Positions 7,397 through 16,233 are shown, counted from the first letter of the stretch. The stretch is 32,847 bases of DNA from Deltaproteobacteria bacterium (GCA_027023445.1 JALVVK010000094.1:1-32847); one strand, 5' to 3'. Program-made: numbers and translations. Notes: a model not told the origin generated them from the letters alone.

Positions 7397-7730
7397 ATGG
7401 CAAAAAATGGTCACTGGCCCCAGTTAGACCTCATCAACATATGGGAAAAGTCATCACCCCGCAGATGTCTCTGATTATCCATTTGGAGACCATGACATGG
7501 CCCTGGTTATGCTACAGGACACATGGGAGTTGTGGTCCAGGGGCCGAATCCACAATCAGGTCCAGGCGGCCAGGCACCTCATATGGGAGGCCCGAAGGGC
7601 ACTTGAAGAACCAAGAGATTCGATTACCTTGGAGGATAAAAAGGCATGGACGGACTATTATAACGCCATGGCCCGGGAACTTGTCACCTGTGCCCGCATG
7701 GACCATGCAACAGGAGCAGAAATCGAATAA
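7397..7730 (+). pseudogene. Conserved small protein of unknown function, apparent one-base insertion near codon 19
   Basis: From ATG 7397 the frame reads MAKNGHWPQLDLINIWEKS and then stops at 7472. The +1 frame continues HPADVSDYPFGDHDMALVML and onward to the stop at 7728. Removing one A from GGGAAAAG (7443-7450) joins them into about 110 residues that are Trp-rich and helical. The downstream part alone has an ATG at 7497 (77 residues). I do not recognise the family. It sits ten bases before miaB. The compensating need for indels here and in the gene before points to homopolymer sequencing errors as much as to decay. Confidence 0.55.
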
Positions 7731-7739
7731 GGTATCAGG

Positions 7740-9179
7740 ATGAAAGCCATTACCGCCTCTCCATATATTGAATCACCCCGGGGTCTCTCTTCCTCCAAAG
7801 GGAGGCTCTATATCGCCACCTTCGGGTGCCAGATGAACGAGTATGACTCCCAGCAGATGGCCCAGATCCTCAGCCGGGATTACCAACTTGCCACCAGGCC
7901 GGAGGACGCGGATGTCATCATTGTAAACACCTGTTCCATCAGAGAGAAGGCTGAAAACAAGGTCTACAGCCTGGTGGGCAGGTTCAGGCGTCTCAAGGAA
8001 GAAAAACCGGATCTCATAATCGGGATAGGCGGATGTGTAGCCCAGCAACAGGGAAAATCACTGTTTCAAAAGGCCCCTTACGTTGACATTGTCTTCGGGC
8101 CACAGGGCGTGGCTCATCTGCCCAATCTGTTAAGAGAAGCTAAAAAGGGGCGGAAACCGGTATGTTTCACCAGCCAGGACAGGGACTACAACATCCCCTT
8201 TGTAAACGCCCCCTTGCCTGAAAAAAATCCGACAAGGGCCTTTGTAACCATAATGCAGGGCTGCAATAATTTCTGCACCTATTGCGTGGTGCCCTACGTG
8301 AGGGGCCGGGAGGTAAGCAGACCGGCAGAGGACATCCTTTCGGAAATCAGGATGGTAATCCAGCAGGGAGTCAAAGAGATCACCCTTCTTGGTCAAAACG
8401 TAAATTCCTACGGCAAGGGCACATCCTCCCTGCCCTCTTTTGCCGAACTTCTGAAGGACTGCTCCCGGGTACCAGGTCTGGAACGGCTTCGTTTTACCAC
8501 AAGCCATCCCAAAGATCTTACCAGGGATGTGATGAAGTGCTTCCGGGACCTGCCCAATCTGTGCGAACACCTTCACCTGCCCGTTCAGTCCGGTTCAACC
8601 AGCGTTCTCAAGCACATGAACCGCCGCTACACCCGTGACGACTACCTCCGGCTGATAGATGAACTGCGGATGCTGTGTCCGGAAATCACCCTTACCACTG
8701 ACCTGATAGTCGGATTCCCGGGCGAAACAGAGAAAGATTTTCAGCAGACAATCAGCCTGCTTGAAAGGGTTCAATTTGACCAGATCTTTGCGTTCAAGTA
8801 TTCTCCAAGGCCTTTTACCAGGGCGGCCGGATTTTCCTCGCAGGTGCCGGAAGATGTAAAAAGCAGACGGCTCACAGAGGTTCTTGCCCTGCAAAACGAA
8901 ATCGGGCTCAGGCGGTATCAGAGTCTTGAGGGCAAAACAATGGAGGTCCTGGTGGAAGGTCCGAACAAGACGAGGCCGGATGAACTTATTGCAAGGACCA
9001 GAGGCAACCACGTGGTAAACATTCCAGGTCCGGACTCGTTGACAGGACATCTTGTGCAGGTCACTGTAGAGAAGGCGTGCTATCATTCCCTGAGGGGAAA
9101 ACTCACCTCAGAGGATGAATCTGACATGAGGGAAAAATATGGCATCGATTCCAATGTATGTACATGCGATAACCCTTGA
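7740..9179 (+). CDS. miaB: tRNA-2-methylthio-N6-dimethylallyladenosine synthase MiaB
   Basis: 479 residues. This radical SAM methylthiotransferase adds the 2-methylthio group to i6A37 of tRNAs. In order: an N-terminal UPF0004 domain starting at YIATFGCQMNEYDS with three cluster cysteines (Cys30, then those in VNTCSIREKA and IGGCVAQQ), the radical SAM motif CNNFCTYC (175-182) with VVPYVRGREVSRP, and a C-terminal TRAM domain (about 400-465). These features and the GCQMNxxDS signature separate MiaB from MtaB and RimO. The start is ATG 7740, preceded by TCAGG. The 3' end overlaps the next gene by 41 bases. Confidence 0.95.
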   Translation: MKAITASPYIESPRGLSSSKGRLYIATFGCQMNEYDSQQMAQILSRDYQLATRPEDADVIIVNTCSIREKAENKVYSLVGRFRRLKEEKPDLIIGIGGCVAQQQGKSLFQKAPYVDIVFGPQGVAHLPNLLREAKKGRKPVCFTSQDRDYNIPFVNAPLPEKNPTRAFVTIMQGCNNFCTYCVVPYVRGREVSRPAEDILSEIRMVIQQGVKEITLLGQNVNSYGKGTSSLPSFAELLKDCSRVPGLERLRFTTSHPKDLTRDVMKCFRDLPNLCEHLHLPVQSGSTSVLKHMNRRYTRDDYLRLIDELRMLCPEITLTTDLIVGFPGETEKDFQQTISLLERVQFDQIFAFKYSPRPFTRAAGFSSQVPEDVKSRRLTEVLALQNEIGLRRYQSLEGKTMEVLVEGPNKTRPDELIARTRGNHVVNIPGPDSLTGHLVQVTVEKACYHSLRGKLTSEDESDMREKYGIDSNVCTCDNP

Positions 9180-9639
9180 CCCGGAATCCAATTCCCCTAT
9201 CCTGATACTCAAGGAACTGGAAGGGGAGAGAACCCTTCCCATCTGGATCGGATTGCTCGAGGCCACGGCCATCGCCACAGAAATGGAAAAGATAGAATTC
9301 GTCAGGCCCATGACCCACGACCTGGCTGTCAACCTTCTGGCCTCACTGGATGTCCAGATACCCAGGATCGAGGTCTCCGCCCTTAAAGACAACACCTATT
9401 ATGCCTTTATCACCCTGAAACAGGGGGACAGGGTAGTCAAGGTGGATGCCAGGCCAAGTGACGCGGTTGCCATAGCCCTGAGAACGGACGCAGCCATTCT
9501 CGTGGACGAGGCCGTCCTGAGAAAGACCCGGCCCGTATCCCAGGTTAACCTGAGCAGGGAAAGCCTGTCGAATGAAAGGAGAAAATGGAAAGAGATACTG
9601 GAAGACCTGGACCCGGACTCATTCAAGTACAAGATATAA
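9139..9639 (+). CDS. DUF151 bifunctional nuclease-family protein
   Basis: 166 residues. The BFN/DUF151 core is visible from MYVHAITLDPESNSPILILK through LPIWIGLLEATAIATEM, RPMTHDLAVNLL and VDARPSDAVAIALRTDAAILV, with a C-terminal charged tail. Homologs have been reported to have nuclease activity, but the physiological role in bacteria is unclear. The start at ATG 9139 has GAGGG six bases upstream and lies inside miaB; ATG 9154 would shorten the overlap and is also possible. Confidence 0.87.
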   Translation: MASIPMYVHAITLDPESNSPILILKELEGERTLPIWIGLLEATAIATEMEKIEFVRPMTHDLAVNLLASLDVQIPRIEVSALKDNTYYAFITLKQGDRVVKVDARPSDAVAIALRTDAAILVDEAVLRKTRPVSQVNLSRESLSNERRKWKEILEDLDPDSFKYKI

Positions 9640-9657
9640 TGATACTTCCCAATATAA

Positions 9658-9685
9658 CCATGACCCATGAGCCATGAGCCATGAC
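9658..9685. repeat. Four tandem heptanucleotides CCATGAC/CCATGAG
   Basis: CCATGAC, CCATGAG, CCATGAG and CCATGAC follow without gaps between the DUF151 stop and the PHP-gene ribosome site. The unit is 7 bp, like the arrays in pseG, pseI and downstream of flagellin in this window. It lies in a 68-bp intergenic gap and leaves the AGGG ribosome site of the next gene intact. Confidence 0.85.
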
Positions 9686-9707
9686 CTGCAGCCTGTGAGG
9701 GCTTATC

Positions 9708-10373
9708 ATGTTGATGTTTGATCTGCATTGCCACAGCATTTTCAGTGACGGAGAACTCATACCATCCGAACTCGTCAGGAGGGTGGAGGTCATGGGATAC
9801 CAGGCAATTGCCATCACGGATCATGCCGACCACTCCAACCTCCACCACATTCTGGACGGAATCAAAGAGGCGGCCAAGGCGCTTAATCCTTATATGTCCA
9901 CAAAACTTATTCCCGGCATTGAGCTCACCCACGTGCCTCCAGAGCTGATCGCCCCTCTTGCCTCTGAGGCCAGACAGATGGGAGCGAAAATCATAGTCTG
10001 CCATGGAGAAACCGTGGCAGAACCTGTCAAGCCCGGCACAAACCAGGCCGCCCTGGAAGCAGACATAGATATCCTGGCCCATCCGGGATTCATAACGGCT
10101 GAGCAGGCAAAACTTGCTGCTGAAAGAGGAATATTCCTGGAAATTTCGGCCAGGAAAGGCCATTGCATCACTAATGGTCACGTTGCAAAACTGGCCCGGA
10201 CACATGGTGCGGCCATGATTATTGATTCGGATGGTCACGCTCCAGGGGATTTCATGACCCCGGAATACGCGCGCAAGGTCGGTATCGGCGCGGGGATTGA
10301 ACCTGATACAGTGGAAAAAATGTATTCACGAGCCTGGGAATGGCTGACAGAGATGGGAAAAACGGCGGCCTGA
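9708..10373 (+). CDS. PHP-domain phosphatase/phosphoesterase (histidinol-phosphatase-like)
   Basis: 221 residues. PHP metal-binding motifs appear in order: DLHCHSIFSDGE (5-16), AITDHADHSN, PGIELTH, IVCHGET, ILAHPGF and IDSDGHAPGD, which is the complete trinuclear set. Family members hydrolyse phosphomonoesters or cyclic phosphodiesters; histidinol phosphate is only one option and no his genes are near. The start is ATG 9708, six bases after AGGG. Its stop overlaps the start of the histidine kinase (TGATG), so the two are translationally coupled. Confidence 0.85.
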   Translation: MLMFDLHCHSIFSDGELIPSELVRRVEVMGYQAIAITDHADHSNLHHILDGIKEAAKALNPYMSTKLIPGIELTHVPPELIAPLASEARQMGAKIIVCHGETVAEPVKPGTNQAALEADIDILAHPGFITAEQAKLAAERGIFLEISARKGHCITNGHVAKLARTHGAAMIIDSDGHAPGDFMTPEYARKVGIGAGIEPDTVEKMYSRAWEWLTEMGKTAA

Positions 10374-11953
10374 TGACCTTACCCACCAGCACGGAAAACA
10401 GCGACAGAAAACAGCGCCTTGAACTGGATCCGCAGGAGACCAGGCAACTCAGCGATTCCATCATAGACATGGCGCATGTCATAATAATAGTTCTGGATCA
10501 TGCCGGCAGGATAGTTCGTTTTAACAGGACAGCGGAACATGTAACGGGATACACGGCAAAAGAGGTTCTTGGACAAAACATGTGGGACGTGATTGTTCCA
10601 CGAAAAGAAAAATTCAGGATTATCCAGGGCATCAGGAATCTCAGGCAATCAGGCCTTCCCATCCAGACCGAAGAGCTTCTCCTCACACGGGATAAACGCG
10701 AAAGACTTGCGTTGTGGAGTGCCAGAGGCATCCTGGATAAACACGGCAAAACAAAATGGATCGTGTGTACCGGCGTTGACATAACTGAACAAAAGGCCCT
10801 TGAAGACCAGATCCAGAAATCAGACAAGATGCGGGCCATGGGAGAGCTTGCCGTAGAGATAGCACACGATTTCAACAATATCCTTACCGGGATAAAAGGC
10901 CATATCCGTCTCCTCGAGATGAAGCTGGAGAAGGGAATTGGCAATGAGAACGACGTCAGGGCCTCGTTAGAAAAGGTCGCGGGCGCCACTCAGAGGGCCT
11001 CGGAGCTTGTAGGGCAGATTCTCAGATTTGTCAAAGGAATGCCCTCAAGGCAGGAGGATATAAACATAGATGATCTTGCAGAAGAAGTGATACAGATCCT
11101 GCAGCCCTCACTGAAAAAGGAAAACATCCGGGTGGAGATGCATAAAAACGGGCAGGCCCCGATAATCACAGGGGACGCGGGCAAACTTCAGCAGGTGATT
11201 CTGAACCTGATTGTAAACGCGATTCATGCCTGTTCCGATTCCGGTAGAGGTTCCATAATTATCCGCACCGGCACAAGGCCTTGCCTGAAGGGACGCTATG
11301 GCATGTGCGCCTTCCTTGAGGTGGAAGACACGGGATCGGGCATGGAAGCCAATGTAAAAAACAAAATTTTTGAGCCCTATTTTTCCACCAAGGACAAGAC
11401 CAGGGAGGGCACGGGCCTTGGCCTCTTCGTGGTATACAACATAGTAAGGTCCCATGGGGGCAAAATAAAGGTCTGGTCACGTCCTGGGAAAGGCTCCCGG
11501 TTCTCCCTTTATTTCCCGCTGGCTGAAAAAGAATATGAATCACCAGCCGAGATAAAACCAGTCCCCGATGAGGCAGCTCGCCCCCTTACCATCATGGCGG
11601 TAGACGGGCGTGAGGATCTGAGAGAGCTTCTTGCCGAGGGTCTGGAAATGCTTGGATACCGCTCCTTTACGGCCGGAACGGGGAAAAAGGCGCTTGCGCT
11701 TTATGAAAGACACAGAAAAGACATAGATCTTGTAATAATAGACAGATTTCTTCCTGATATGGACTGCAGGGATATTCTTCAGAGGATGAAGGATCTTGAG
11801 CCGGGCATAAACGCCATAATAATGGCAGGATATGTGCCAAATGAGGAGGAAATCAAATCAATGCCCGGGGTCATTGACATACTTTACAAGCCCTTTTCCT
11901 TTTTCGCGTTAAAATCTCTTCTTGCCATACATGCGGAAAAAAAAGAAATGTAA
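10373..11953 (+). CDS. Soluble hybrid histidine kinase (PAS-HisKA-HATPase-receiver)
   Basis: 526 residues from the ATG in TGATG; an upstream in-frame start at 10340 is less likely. Domains: PAS (about 20-145; IVRFNRTAEHVTGYTAKEVLG), HisKA with H-box ELAVEIAHDFNNILTGIKGH (His165), HATPase with N-box QQVILNLIVNAIHACSDSG, G1 VEDTGSGME and GTGLGLFVVYNIVRSHGG, then a receiver from about 405 with phospho-acceptor Asp457 (VIIDRFLPDMD) and the Lys in LYKPFS. The receiver's acidic pair is altered (AVDGRED where VDD is usual). There are no membrane segments, so it senses a cytoplasmic signal. No separate response regulator is adjacent. Confidence 0.88.
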   Translation: MTLPTSTENSDRKQRLELDPQETRQLSDSIIDMAHVIIIVLDHAGRIVRFNRTAEHVTGYTAKEVLGQNMWDVIVPRKEKFRIIQGIRNLRQSGLPIQTEELLLTRDKRERLALWSARGILDKHGKTKWIVCTGVDITEQKALEDQIQKSDKMRAMGELAVEIAHDFNNILTGIKGHIRLLEMKLEKGIGNENDVRASLEKVAGATQRASELVGQILRFVKGMPSRQEDINIDDLAEEVIQILQPSLKKENIRVEMHKNGQAPIITGDAGKLQQVILNLIVNAIHACSDSGRGSIIIRTGTRPCLKGRYGMCAFLEVEDTGSGMEANVKNKIFEPYFSTKDKTREGTGLGLFVVYNIVRSHGGKIKVWSRPGKGSRFSLYFPLAEKEYESPAEIKPVPDEAARPLTIMAVDGREDLRELLAEGLEMLGYRSFTAGTGKKALALYERHRKDIDLVIIDRFLPDMDCRDILQRMKDLEPGINAIIMAGYVPNEEEIKSMPGVIDILYKPFSFFALKSLLAIHAEKKEM

Positions 11954-11959
11954 CCTGAA

Positions 11960-13183
11960 ATGATACCGATTACCACGCACAAACCCGTTCCATCTGAGGA
12001 AATCTCCAACAGGATCAACCGGTTTCAATCCGAATTAAGGCATCACGGTATAGACCTTGCCCTTATCCGGCAGAACGCAGATCTTTACTATTTTACCGGC
12101 ACTGTCCAGGATGCTCACCTGCTGATCCCCAGCCAGGGACCACCCCTTTATCTTGTCTGGAGGGTGTTTGAACACGCGAGGCGCCAGACGCCCCTTGAGA
12201 ACGTCCGTCACCTTGCCGGCCTGAGCGCCCTGCCTTCCATTCTCAAAAAATGGGAATTGGACAGGCCTGCCACCCTTGGGCTTGAAATGGATGTCCTGCC
12301 GGCAGGGCTGTTTCTCTTTTATACAAACGAGATATGGCCAGGCGCAAAGACGGCGGATGTCACGCATCTTATCCGAAGGGTACGATCAATCAAGTCGCCC
12401 TGGGAAATTGAACAGATAAAACACGCATGTCTTAAGGTCAGAAAGGTTCTGGACCTGGTGCCTTCCATCCTTCGTCCCGGAATCCGGGAACTGGATCTTG
12501 CCGCCCGCATAGAATCAGAACTCAGGCGGTTTGGGCATCCGGGCTGTATCAGGATGAGAGGCTGGAACCAGGAACTTGGAATGGGACAGATACTCGCCGG
12601 GCCAGGCGCGGCTATGCCATCCTGGACAAACACACCGGCAGGCGGAACCGGGGTCAGCAACGCATTCAGCATGGGTGCGGGTACCTATGAAATCCAAAAA
12701 GGCGATCCGGTATCCATAGACCTTGGAGGATACCATAACGGCTACCTTTGCGATCAGACCCGGATTTTCTCAGTGGGCAAGCCTTCCCGCATCGTTGAAA
12801 AATCCTTTTCCGCGATCCTGGAGCTTCAGAAACTGGTGGAAAAAATGCTGGTTCCAGGGGCCGTTTGCCAGGATATATATGAGGCTGCACAGCAAGAGAT
12901 GAGAGTTGCGGGCCTTGATAAATGGTTCATGGGCAGGGAGCCGGATAAGGTAAGTTTTATTGGCCACGGCCTTGGGACAGAGATAGACGAATACCCTTTT
13001 ATCGCCAGGAAAAACCGCATGTCCCTCAAACCGGGCATGGTGGTGGCTGTGGAGCCTAAGCTCCTCATCCCTGAGGTAGGCCTTGTGGGCATAGAGGATA
13101 CCTACCTGGTCACCCGGGGGAAACCGGAAAGGCTGACACTCGGGGAGCAGAGGCTGGAGATCGTTGACCCGCCTGGAAAATAG
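11960..13183 (+). CDS. M24-family metallopeptidase (Xaa-Pro dipeptidase/aminopeptidase P type)
   Basis: 407 residues: an N-terminal creatinase-like domain (about 10-160) and a pita-bread catalytic domain. All five metal ligands are visible: Asp254 (SIDLGGYHNG), Asp265 (LCDQTRIF), His336 (FIGHGLGTEIDE), Glu365 (AVEPKLLIP) and Glu379 (GIEDTYLV). It should be a cytoplasmic dinuclear metal peptidase acting on X-Pro bonds; substrate preference cannot be read from the sequence. It starts six bases after the kinase stop, so it is probably co-transcribed. The gap 13184-13420 to flagellin holds AT-rich sequence but no sigma-28 box that I would defend. Confidence 0.88.
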   Translation: MIPITTHKPVPSEEISNRINRFQSELRHHGIDLALIRQNADLYYFTGTVQDAHLLIPSQGPPLYLVWRVFEHARRQTPLENVRHLAGLSALPSILKKWELDRPATLGLEMDVLPAGLFLFYTNEIWPGAKTADVTHLIRRVRSIKSPWEIEQIKHACLKVRKVLDLVPSILRPGIRELDLAARIESELRRFGHPGCIRMRGWNQELGMGQILAGPGAAMPSWTNTPAGGTGVSNAFSMGAGTYEIQKGDPVSIDLGGYHNGYLCDQTRIFSVGKPSRIVEKSFSAILELQKLVEKMLVPGAVCQDIYEAAQQEMRVAGLDKWFMGREPDKVSFIGHGLGTEIDEYPFIARKNRMSLKPGMVVAVEPKLLIPEVGLVGIEDTYLVTRGKPERLTLGEQRLEIVDPPGK

Positions 13184-13420
13184 GCATTTCTTGCCCACGA
13201 ACATGGCAAAATTCTCATGCCAGTATCCTGAAATATCACCTTCACGTCTTTTGACCCATCCAGACATAACAAAATAAAAAAGTAATTATTTCAAAAAATT
13301 ATTTATAAATTGCCTTGCGAAACAATACACGTAACCCACATCGGGCACGAAAATTGAGGTGATGGGTGGAAACCAGATAAAAATTAAGGGACCTGTTTCT
13401 AAAATCAAGGAGGATAACCC

Positions 13421-15853
13421 ATGGCCTTAAAAATTAATACTAATATCTCCTCACTAACGGCCCAGGCAAACCTGAGAAAGACCGATCAAAGGCTCAGTAA
13501 ATCCCTTGAAAGACTTTCCAGCGGTCTTCGAATCAACAAGGCGGCTGACGACGCATCCGGCATGTCCATTGCCAACGTCATGAAGGCCCAGGCGCTTGGC
13601 CTGGGACAGGCCATAAGAAATGCCAACGACGGCATCAGCATTATTCAAATCGCTGACGGCGCCCTTGAAGAGGCTATTAATATTGTAAACACGGTAAAAA
13701 CCAAGGCCATCCAGGCAGCCCAGGACGGCCAGACACTGGAATCAAGAAATGCCATTCAGGCCGACATCAACAAGCTGCTCACCGAGTTGGATGATATTGC
13801 CAAAACCACGTCCTTTAATGGCATGAAGCTTCTGTCCGGCAATTTCTTCAACAAAAAGTTTCAGGTTGGCGCCTTTACAGGGCAGACAGCGGAAATCAGC
13901 GTTGGTTCCACTGAATCCAGCAAAATCGGCCACCTTGTTACCGGTGAACTCCACCTGAGCAACTCATCAGGCGGAAAGGTGGAATTAAGCATATACAGCA
14001 ACCAAAAAAATATGCATGTCGATATAAATTCAGTGGACCTTAAATATGACAACTCCGCTGCTCATGGCATGGGAGCCCTTGCTGACGCCATAAACAGGGT
14101 TTCGGATGACACAGGCATAAGCGCACAGGCTATTGTGGAAAGCAAAAGCGCCTCCCCTGTCAAGGCGGGCACCACCAGCTCGGATTTCGCCATAAACGGC
14201 GTTACCATAGGCAAACTTCAGGTACTGGATAACGATGCGGACGAATCGCTTGTAAAGGCAATTAACGCAAAAACGGCTCAACATGGAGTAACGGCAAGCC
14301 TTGACGGTGCAGGCCACCTCACCCTGGCTTCAACAGATGGCAGGGCCATAAAGGTTTCAGGAGGCTATGCCGACGTACTGCCAGGCAGCAACATGTCCAC
14401 CTTTGGATACATTAACCTGTACCAGACAAGCTCAAATGAAATCCAGATCACTGACAAGGCGGGCGGCGCGGCGATAGCGACCACGGATAATGTCACCCTA
14501 AACAGTACCCCTGCCACAACAACTATAGACTCAACCCTTGCCGCTGGGAGCGTACTGACCAGCGGCTCGGTTATCTCGGCAGGAAGCAGCGTTGGATTTA
14601 CCCTTAACAGCACCTATAACGATGATGACATGACTACCACCCTTGACAGCACTATCAAGGCAGGCTCCACACTTGGAGCCGGCAGTGTAATCGAAAGGAG
14701 CTCGGTGCTGGGAGGAACCGCCAACCTGAGCAGCTCGGATGTCACCACAACGACTCAAAGCCTTTTAAAGGCGGGAACCCAATTAAATTCAGGGACGATT
14801 CTTGAGAAAGGGACTGCAATCACGACCGCCATCCAGACCGCCCAGGGGACCATAGCGGCGGGCACTGTACTGAGCCAGAACGCCACGCTTAACGCGGACG
14901 TAACACTTCAGGCGGACATGATAGCCCTTGGCGGAAGCGTGATTGACAGCGCCTCTGTTATAGCGGCAGGTTCATACCTTGGGGCCAATGCCACTCTTGG
15001 CCAGGACATGAACGTAAATGACCAAATGGTGCTCAAGGCAGGATCCATAATAGACAGTAGTTCCAGCCTGGTCGCCGGGTCCACGATTGGCGCCACTTTC
15101 ACCACCGAGACCACAAACGCAACTCTTACCACATCAATGAACCTGAAATCAGGGTCCGTAATGGCATCAGGATCATCTCTCGCGTCAGGATCAACCATAG
15201 GTGGAAATATTACAACAAGCGGAGCCGATACACTGAACGCGGACATGACCATTGCCGCGGGCTCCACCCTGGCAGATGGAACCAAGCTGGGTAAAGGCAC
15301 TGTGCTTACAAATGACATGACCCTGTCCGATGACGGCGGCACCACCACATTTACCGTGGCCGCGGGCACGGTCCTTGAGCGTCAATATACCACAAGCGGC
15401 ACCAATTACCTTGAAAACGCCATGACCCTTAAATACAACTCAAGCAGCGACAGTAACAGCGTCATCGCGAGCGGGTCTGTCCTTGCGGCAAACAACGGAG
15501 GGGTCTCAGGCATTGCCATGGAAAATCTGAAGAAATACAGCCTTGCGGACATTGATGTCACCAGTGGATCAGGCGCACAGACCGGCATATCCATAGCGGA
15601 CGCCGCGCTCAGGAATCTGAATTCAGTCCGATCTGAACTCGGTTCAGTTCAAAACCAGCTCACAAGCACCATAGCCAACCTGACCGTAACCCAGGTAAAC
15701 GTCACCGCCGCGGAATCACAGATCAGGGACGTGGATTTCGCAGAGGAATCCGCTAACTTCAGCAAGATGCAGGTCCTGATGCAGGCAGGAACCTTTGCCC
15801 TTGCCCAAGCCAACGCAAGCCTGCAGAATGTGTTGAAATTATTACAAGCATAA
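13421..15853 (+). CDS. fliC: Large flagellin with a beta-helix-like hypervariable domain
   Basis: 810 residues, well above the common 270-500. The conserved ends are intact: N-terminal D0/D1 (ALKINTNISSLTAQANLRKT to about residue 165, with LSSGLRINKAADDASGMSIA) and the C-terminal D1/D0 (about 715-810, with QIRDVDFAEESANFSKMQVL and ending NVLKLLQA). A flagellin-IN motif (DFAINGVTIG, about 247-310) follows the N-terminal domain. About 370-690 is built from imperfect hexads (see the repeat entry). AAGGAGG stands before the ATG. Ser and Thr are abundant in the variable region, which would offer O-glycosylation sites for the nonulosonic acid made by the next operon. Only one flagellin gene is in the window. 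Confidence 0.95.
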   Translation: MALKINTNISSLTAQANLRKTDQRLSKSLERLSSGLRINKAADDASGMSIANVMKAQALGLGQAIRNANDGISIIQIADGALEEAINIVNTVKTKAIQAAQDGQTLESRNAIQADINKLLTELDDIAKTTSFNGMKLLSGNFFNKKFQVGAFTGQTAEISVGSTESSKIGHLVTGELHLSNSSGGKVELSIYSNQKNMHVDINSVDLKYDNSAAHGMGALADAINRVSDDTGISAQAIVESKSASPVKAGTTSSDFAINGVTIGKLQVLDNDADESLVKAINAKTAQHGVTASLDGAGHLTLASTDGRAIKVSGGYADVLPGSNMSTFGYINLYQTSSNEIQITDKAGGAAIATTDNVTLNSTPATTTIDSTLAAGSVLTSGSVISAGSSVGFTLNSTYNDDDMTTTLDSTIKAGSTLGAGSVIERSSVLGGTANLSSSDVTTTTQSLLKAGTQLNSGTILEKGTAITTAIQTAQGTIAAGTVLSQNATLNADVTLQADMIALGGSVIDSASVIAAGSYLGANATLGQDMNVNDQMVLKAGSIIDSSSSLVAGSTIGATFTTETTNATLTTSMNLKSGSVMASGSSLASGSTIGGNITTSGADTLNADMTIAAGSTLADGTKLGKGTVLTNDMTLSDDGGTTTFTVAAGTVLERQYTTSGTNYLENAMTLKYNSSSDSNSVIASGSVLAANNGGVSGIAMENLKKYSLADIDVTSGSGAQTGISIADAALRNLNSVRSELGSVQNQLTSTIANLTVTQVNVTAAESQIRDVDFAEESANFSKMQVLMQAGTFALAQANASLQNVLKLLQA
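14530..15495 (+). repeat. Hexapeptide-like repeat region inside flagellin
   Basis: The translated region repeats the six-residue pattern [LIV]-x-x-G-[ST]-x, for example LAAGSV-LTSGSV-ISAGSS, LKAGTQ-LNSGTI-LEKGTA, IAAGTV-LSQNAT-LNADVT, LKSGSV-MASGSS-LASGST and IAAGST-LADGTK-LGKGTV. Blocks of three to five hexads are separated by 12-20 residue linkers rich in Thr, Asp and Asn, giving about eight blocks. The pattern resembles left-handed beta-helix hexads as in acyltransferases, but the fold is inferred only from periodicity. Confidence 0.7.
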
Positions 15854-15870
15854 ACAGGAATCCCTCTGCC

Positions 15871-15910
15871 GGCCCGCCCCGCCTGGACACGGCAAGCGGG
15901 CCTTTTCTTT
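15871..15910 (+). terminator. Rho-independent terminator after flagellin
   Basis: The stem arms GGCCCGC (15871-15877) and GCGGGCC (15896-15902) are followed by TTTTCTTT. It begins 17 bases after the flagellin stop codon and should separate flagellin transcription from the nonulosonic-acid operon. Confidence 0.8.
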
Positions 15911-15967
15911 CCGCAGCAACTCCGGCCAGGCGCAAGCGAAGCCATAATCCCAGCCTCTAAGCATGAA

Positions 15968-16002
15968 AATGTTGAATGATAAATGGTAAATTTTAAATTG
16001 AG
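15968..16002 (+). repeat. Five tandem AATNNTA-type heptanucleotides
   Basis: AATGTTG, AATGATA, AATGGTA, AATTTTA and AATTGAG are consecutive. Together with the inverted copy at 16056-16083 it forms an AT-rich inverted pair in the 583-bp gap between flagellin and the MerR-PseB gene. Confidence 0.75.
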
Positions 16003-16055
16003 GCAAACAAATTTTTATTAAATTCGCAAAGATATAATAACTTAGCACCTTAATT

Positions 16056-16083
16056 TAACATTCAGAATTTACCATTTAACATT
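16056..16083 (-). repeat. Inverted partner array of four heptanucleotides
   Basis: On the minus strand this reads AATGTTA, AATGGTA, AATTCTG, AATGTTA, the same heptad family as 15968-16002 in opposite orientation. The pair could fold into a long imperfect hairpin with a loop of about 53 bases. Confidence 0.75.
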
Positions 16084-16119
16084 GTATTTTCAATGCACCC
16101 CTATGGACATTTTGTTTTT

Positions 16120-16149
16120 TGTCCATGTATGTCCTTGTGTGTCCATGAC
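16120..16149 (+). repeat. Three 10-bp tandem repeats TGTCCATGTA
   Basis: TGTCCATGTA, TGTCCTTGTG and TGTCCATGAC are consecutive. An inverted ATGGACA at 16103-16109 pairs with the first copy. The function is unknown; the repeat may be a regulator site or only a simple repeat. Confidence 0.55.
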
Positions 16150-16215
16150 TAACCCCAAAATGCATTTTCAGATAGAAAATCTGACATCGTCGTGTGTCAA
16201 AAATCCGGTCACGCG

Positions 16216-16233
16216 CTGGCATTAATCCGGCAA
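16216..16233 (+). promoter_or_regulatory. Candidate sigma-54 promoter upstream of the MerR-PseB operon
   Basis: CTGGCATTAATCCGGCAA has GG (16218-16219) and GC (16230-16231) separated by exactly ten bases, as in the -24/-12 consensus TGGCAC-N5-TTGCA, with two mismatches in the -12 half. Flagellar genes often use sigma-54, which makes it plausible, but no activator site was identified and the match could be chance. Confidence 0.35.

Noticed and set aside
13198-13220. Sigma-54 promoter before flagellin (TGGCAAAATTCTCATGCC)
   Set aside because: GG and GC are 12 bases apart instead of 10.
14365-15369. Several minus-strand open frames within flagellin
   Set aside because: They are antisense shadows of the Ala/Gly/Ser/Thr-rich repeat region, without ribosome sites.
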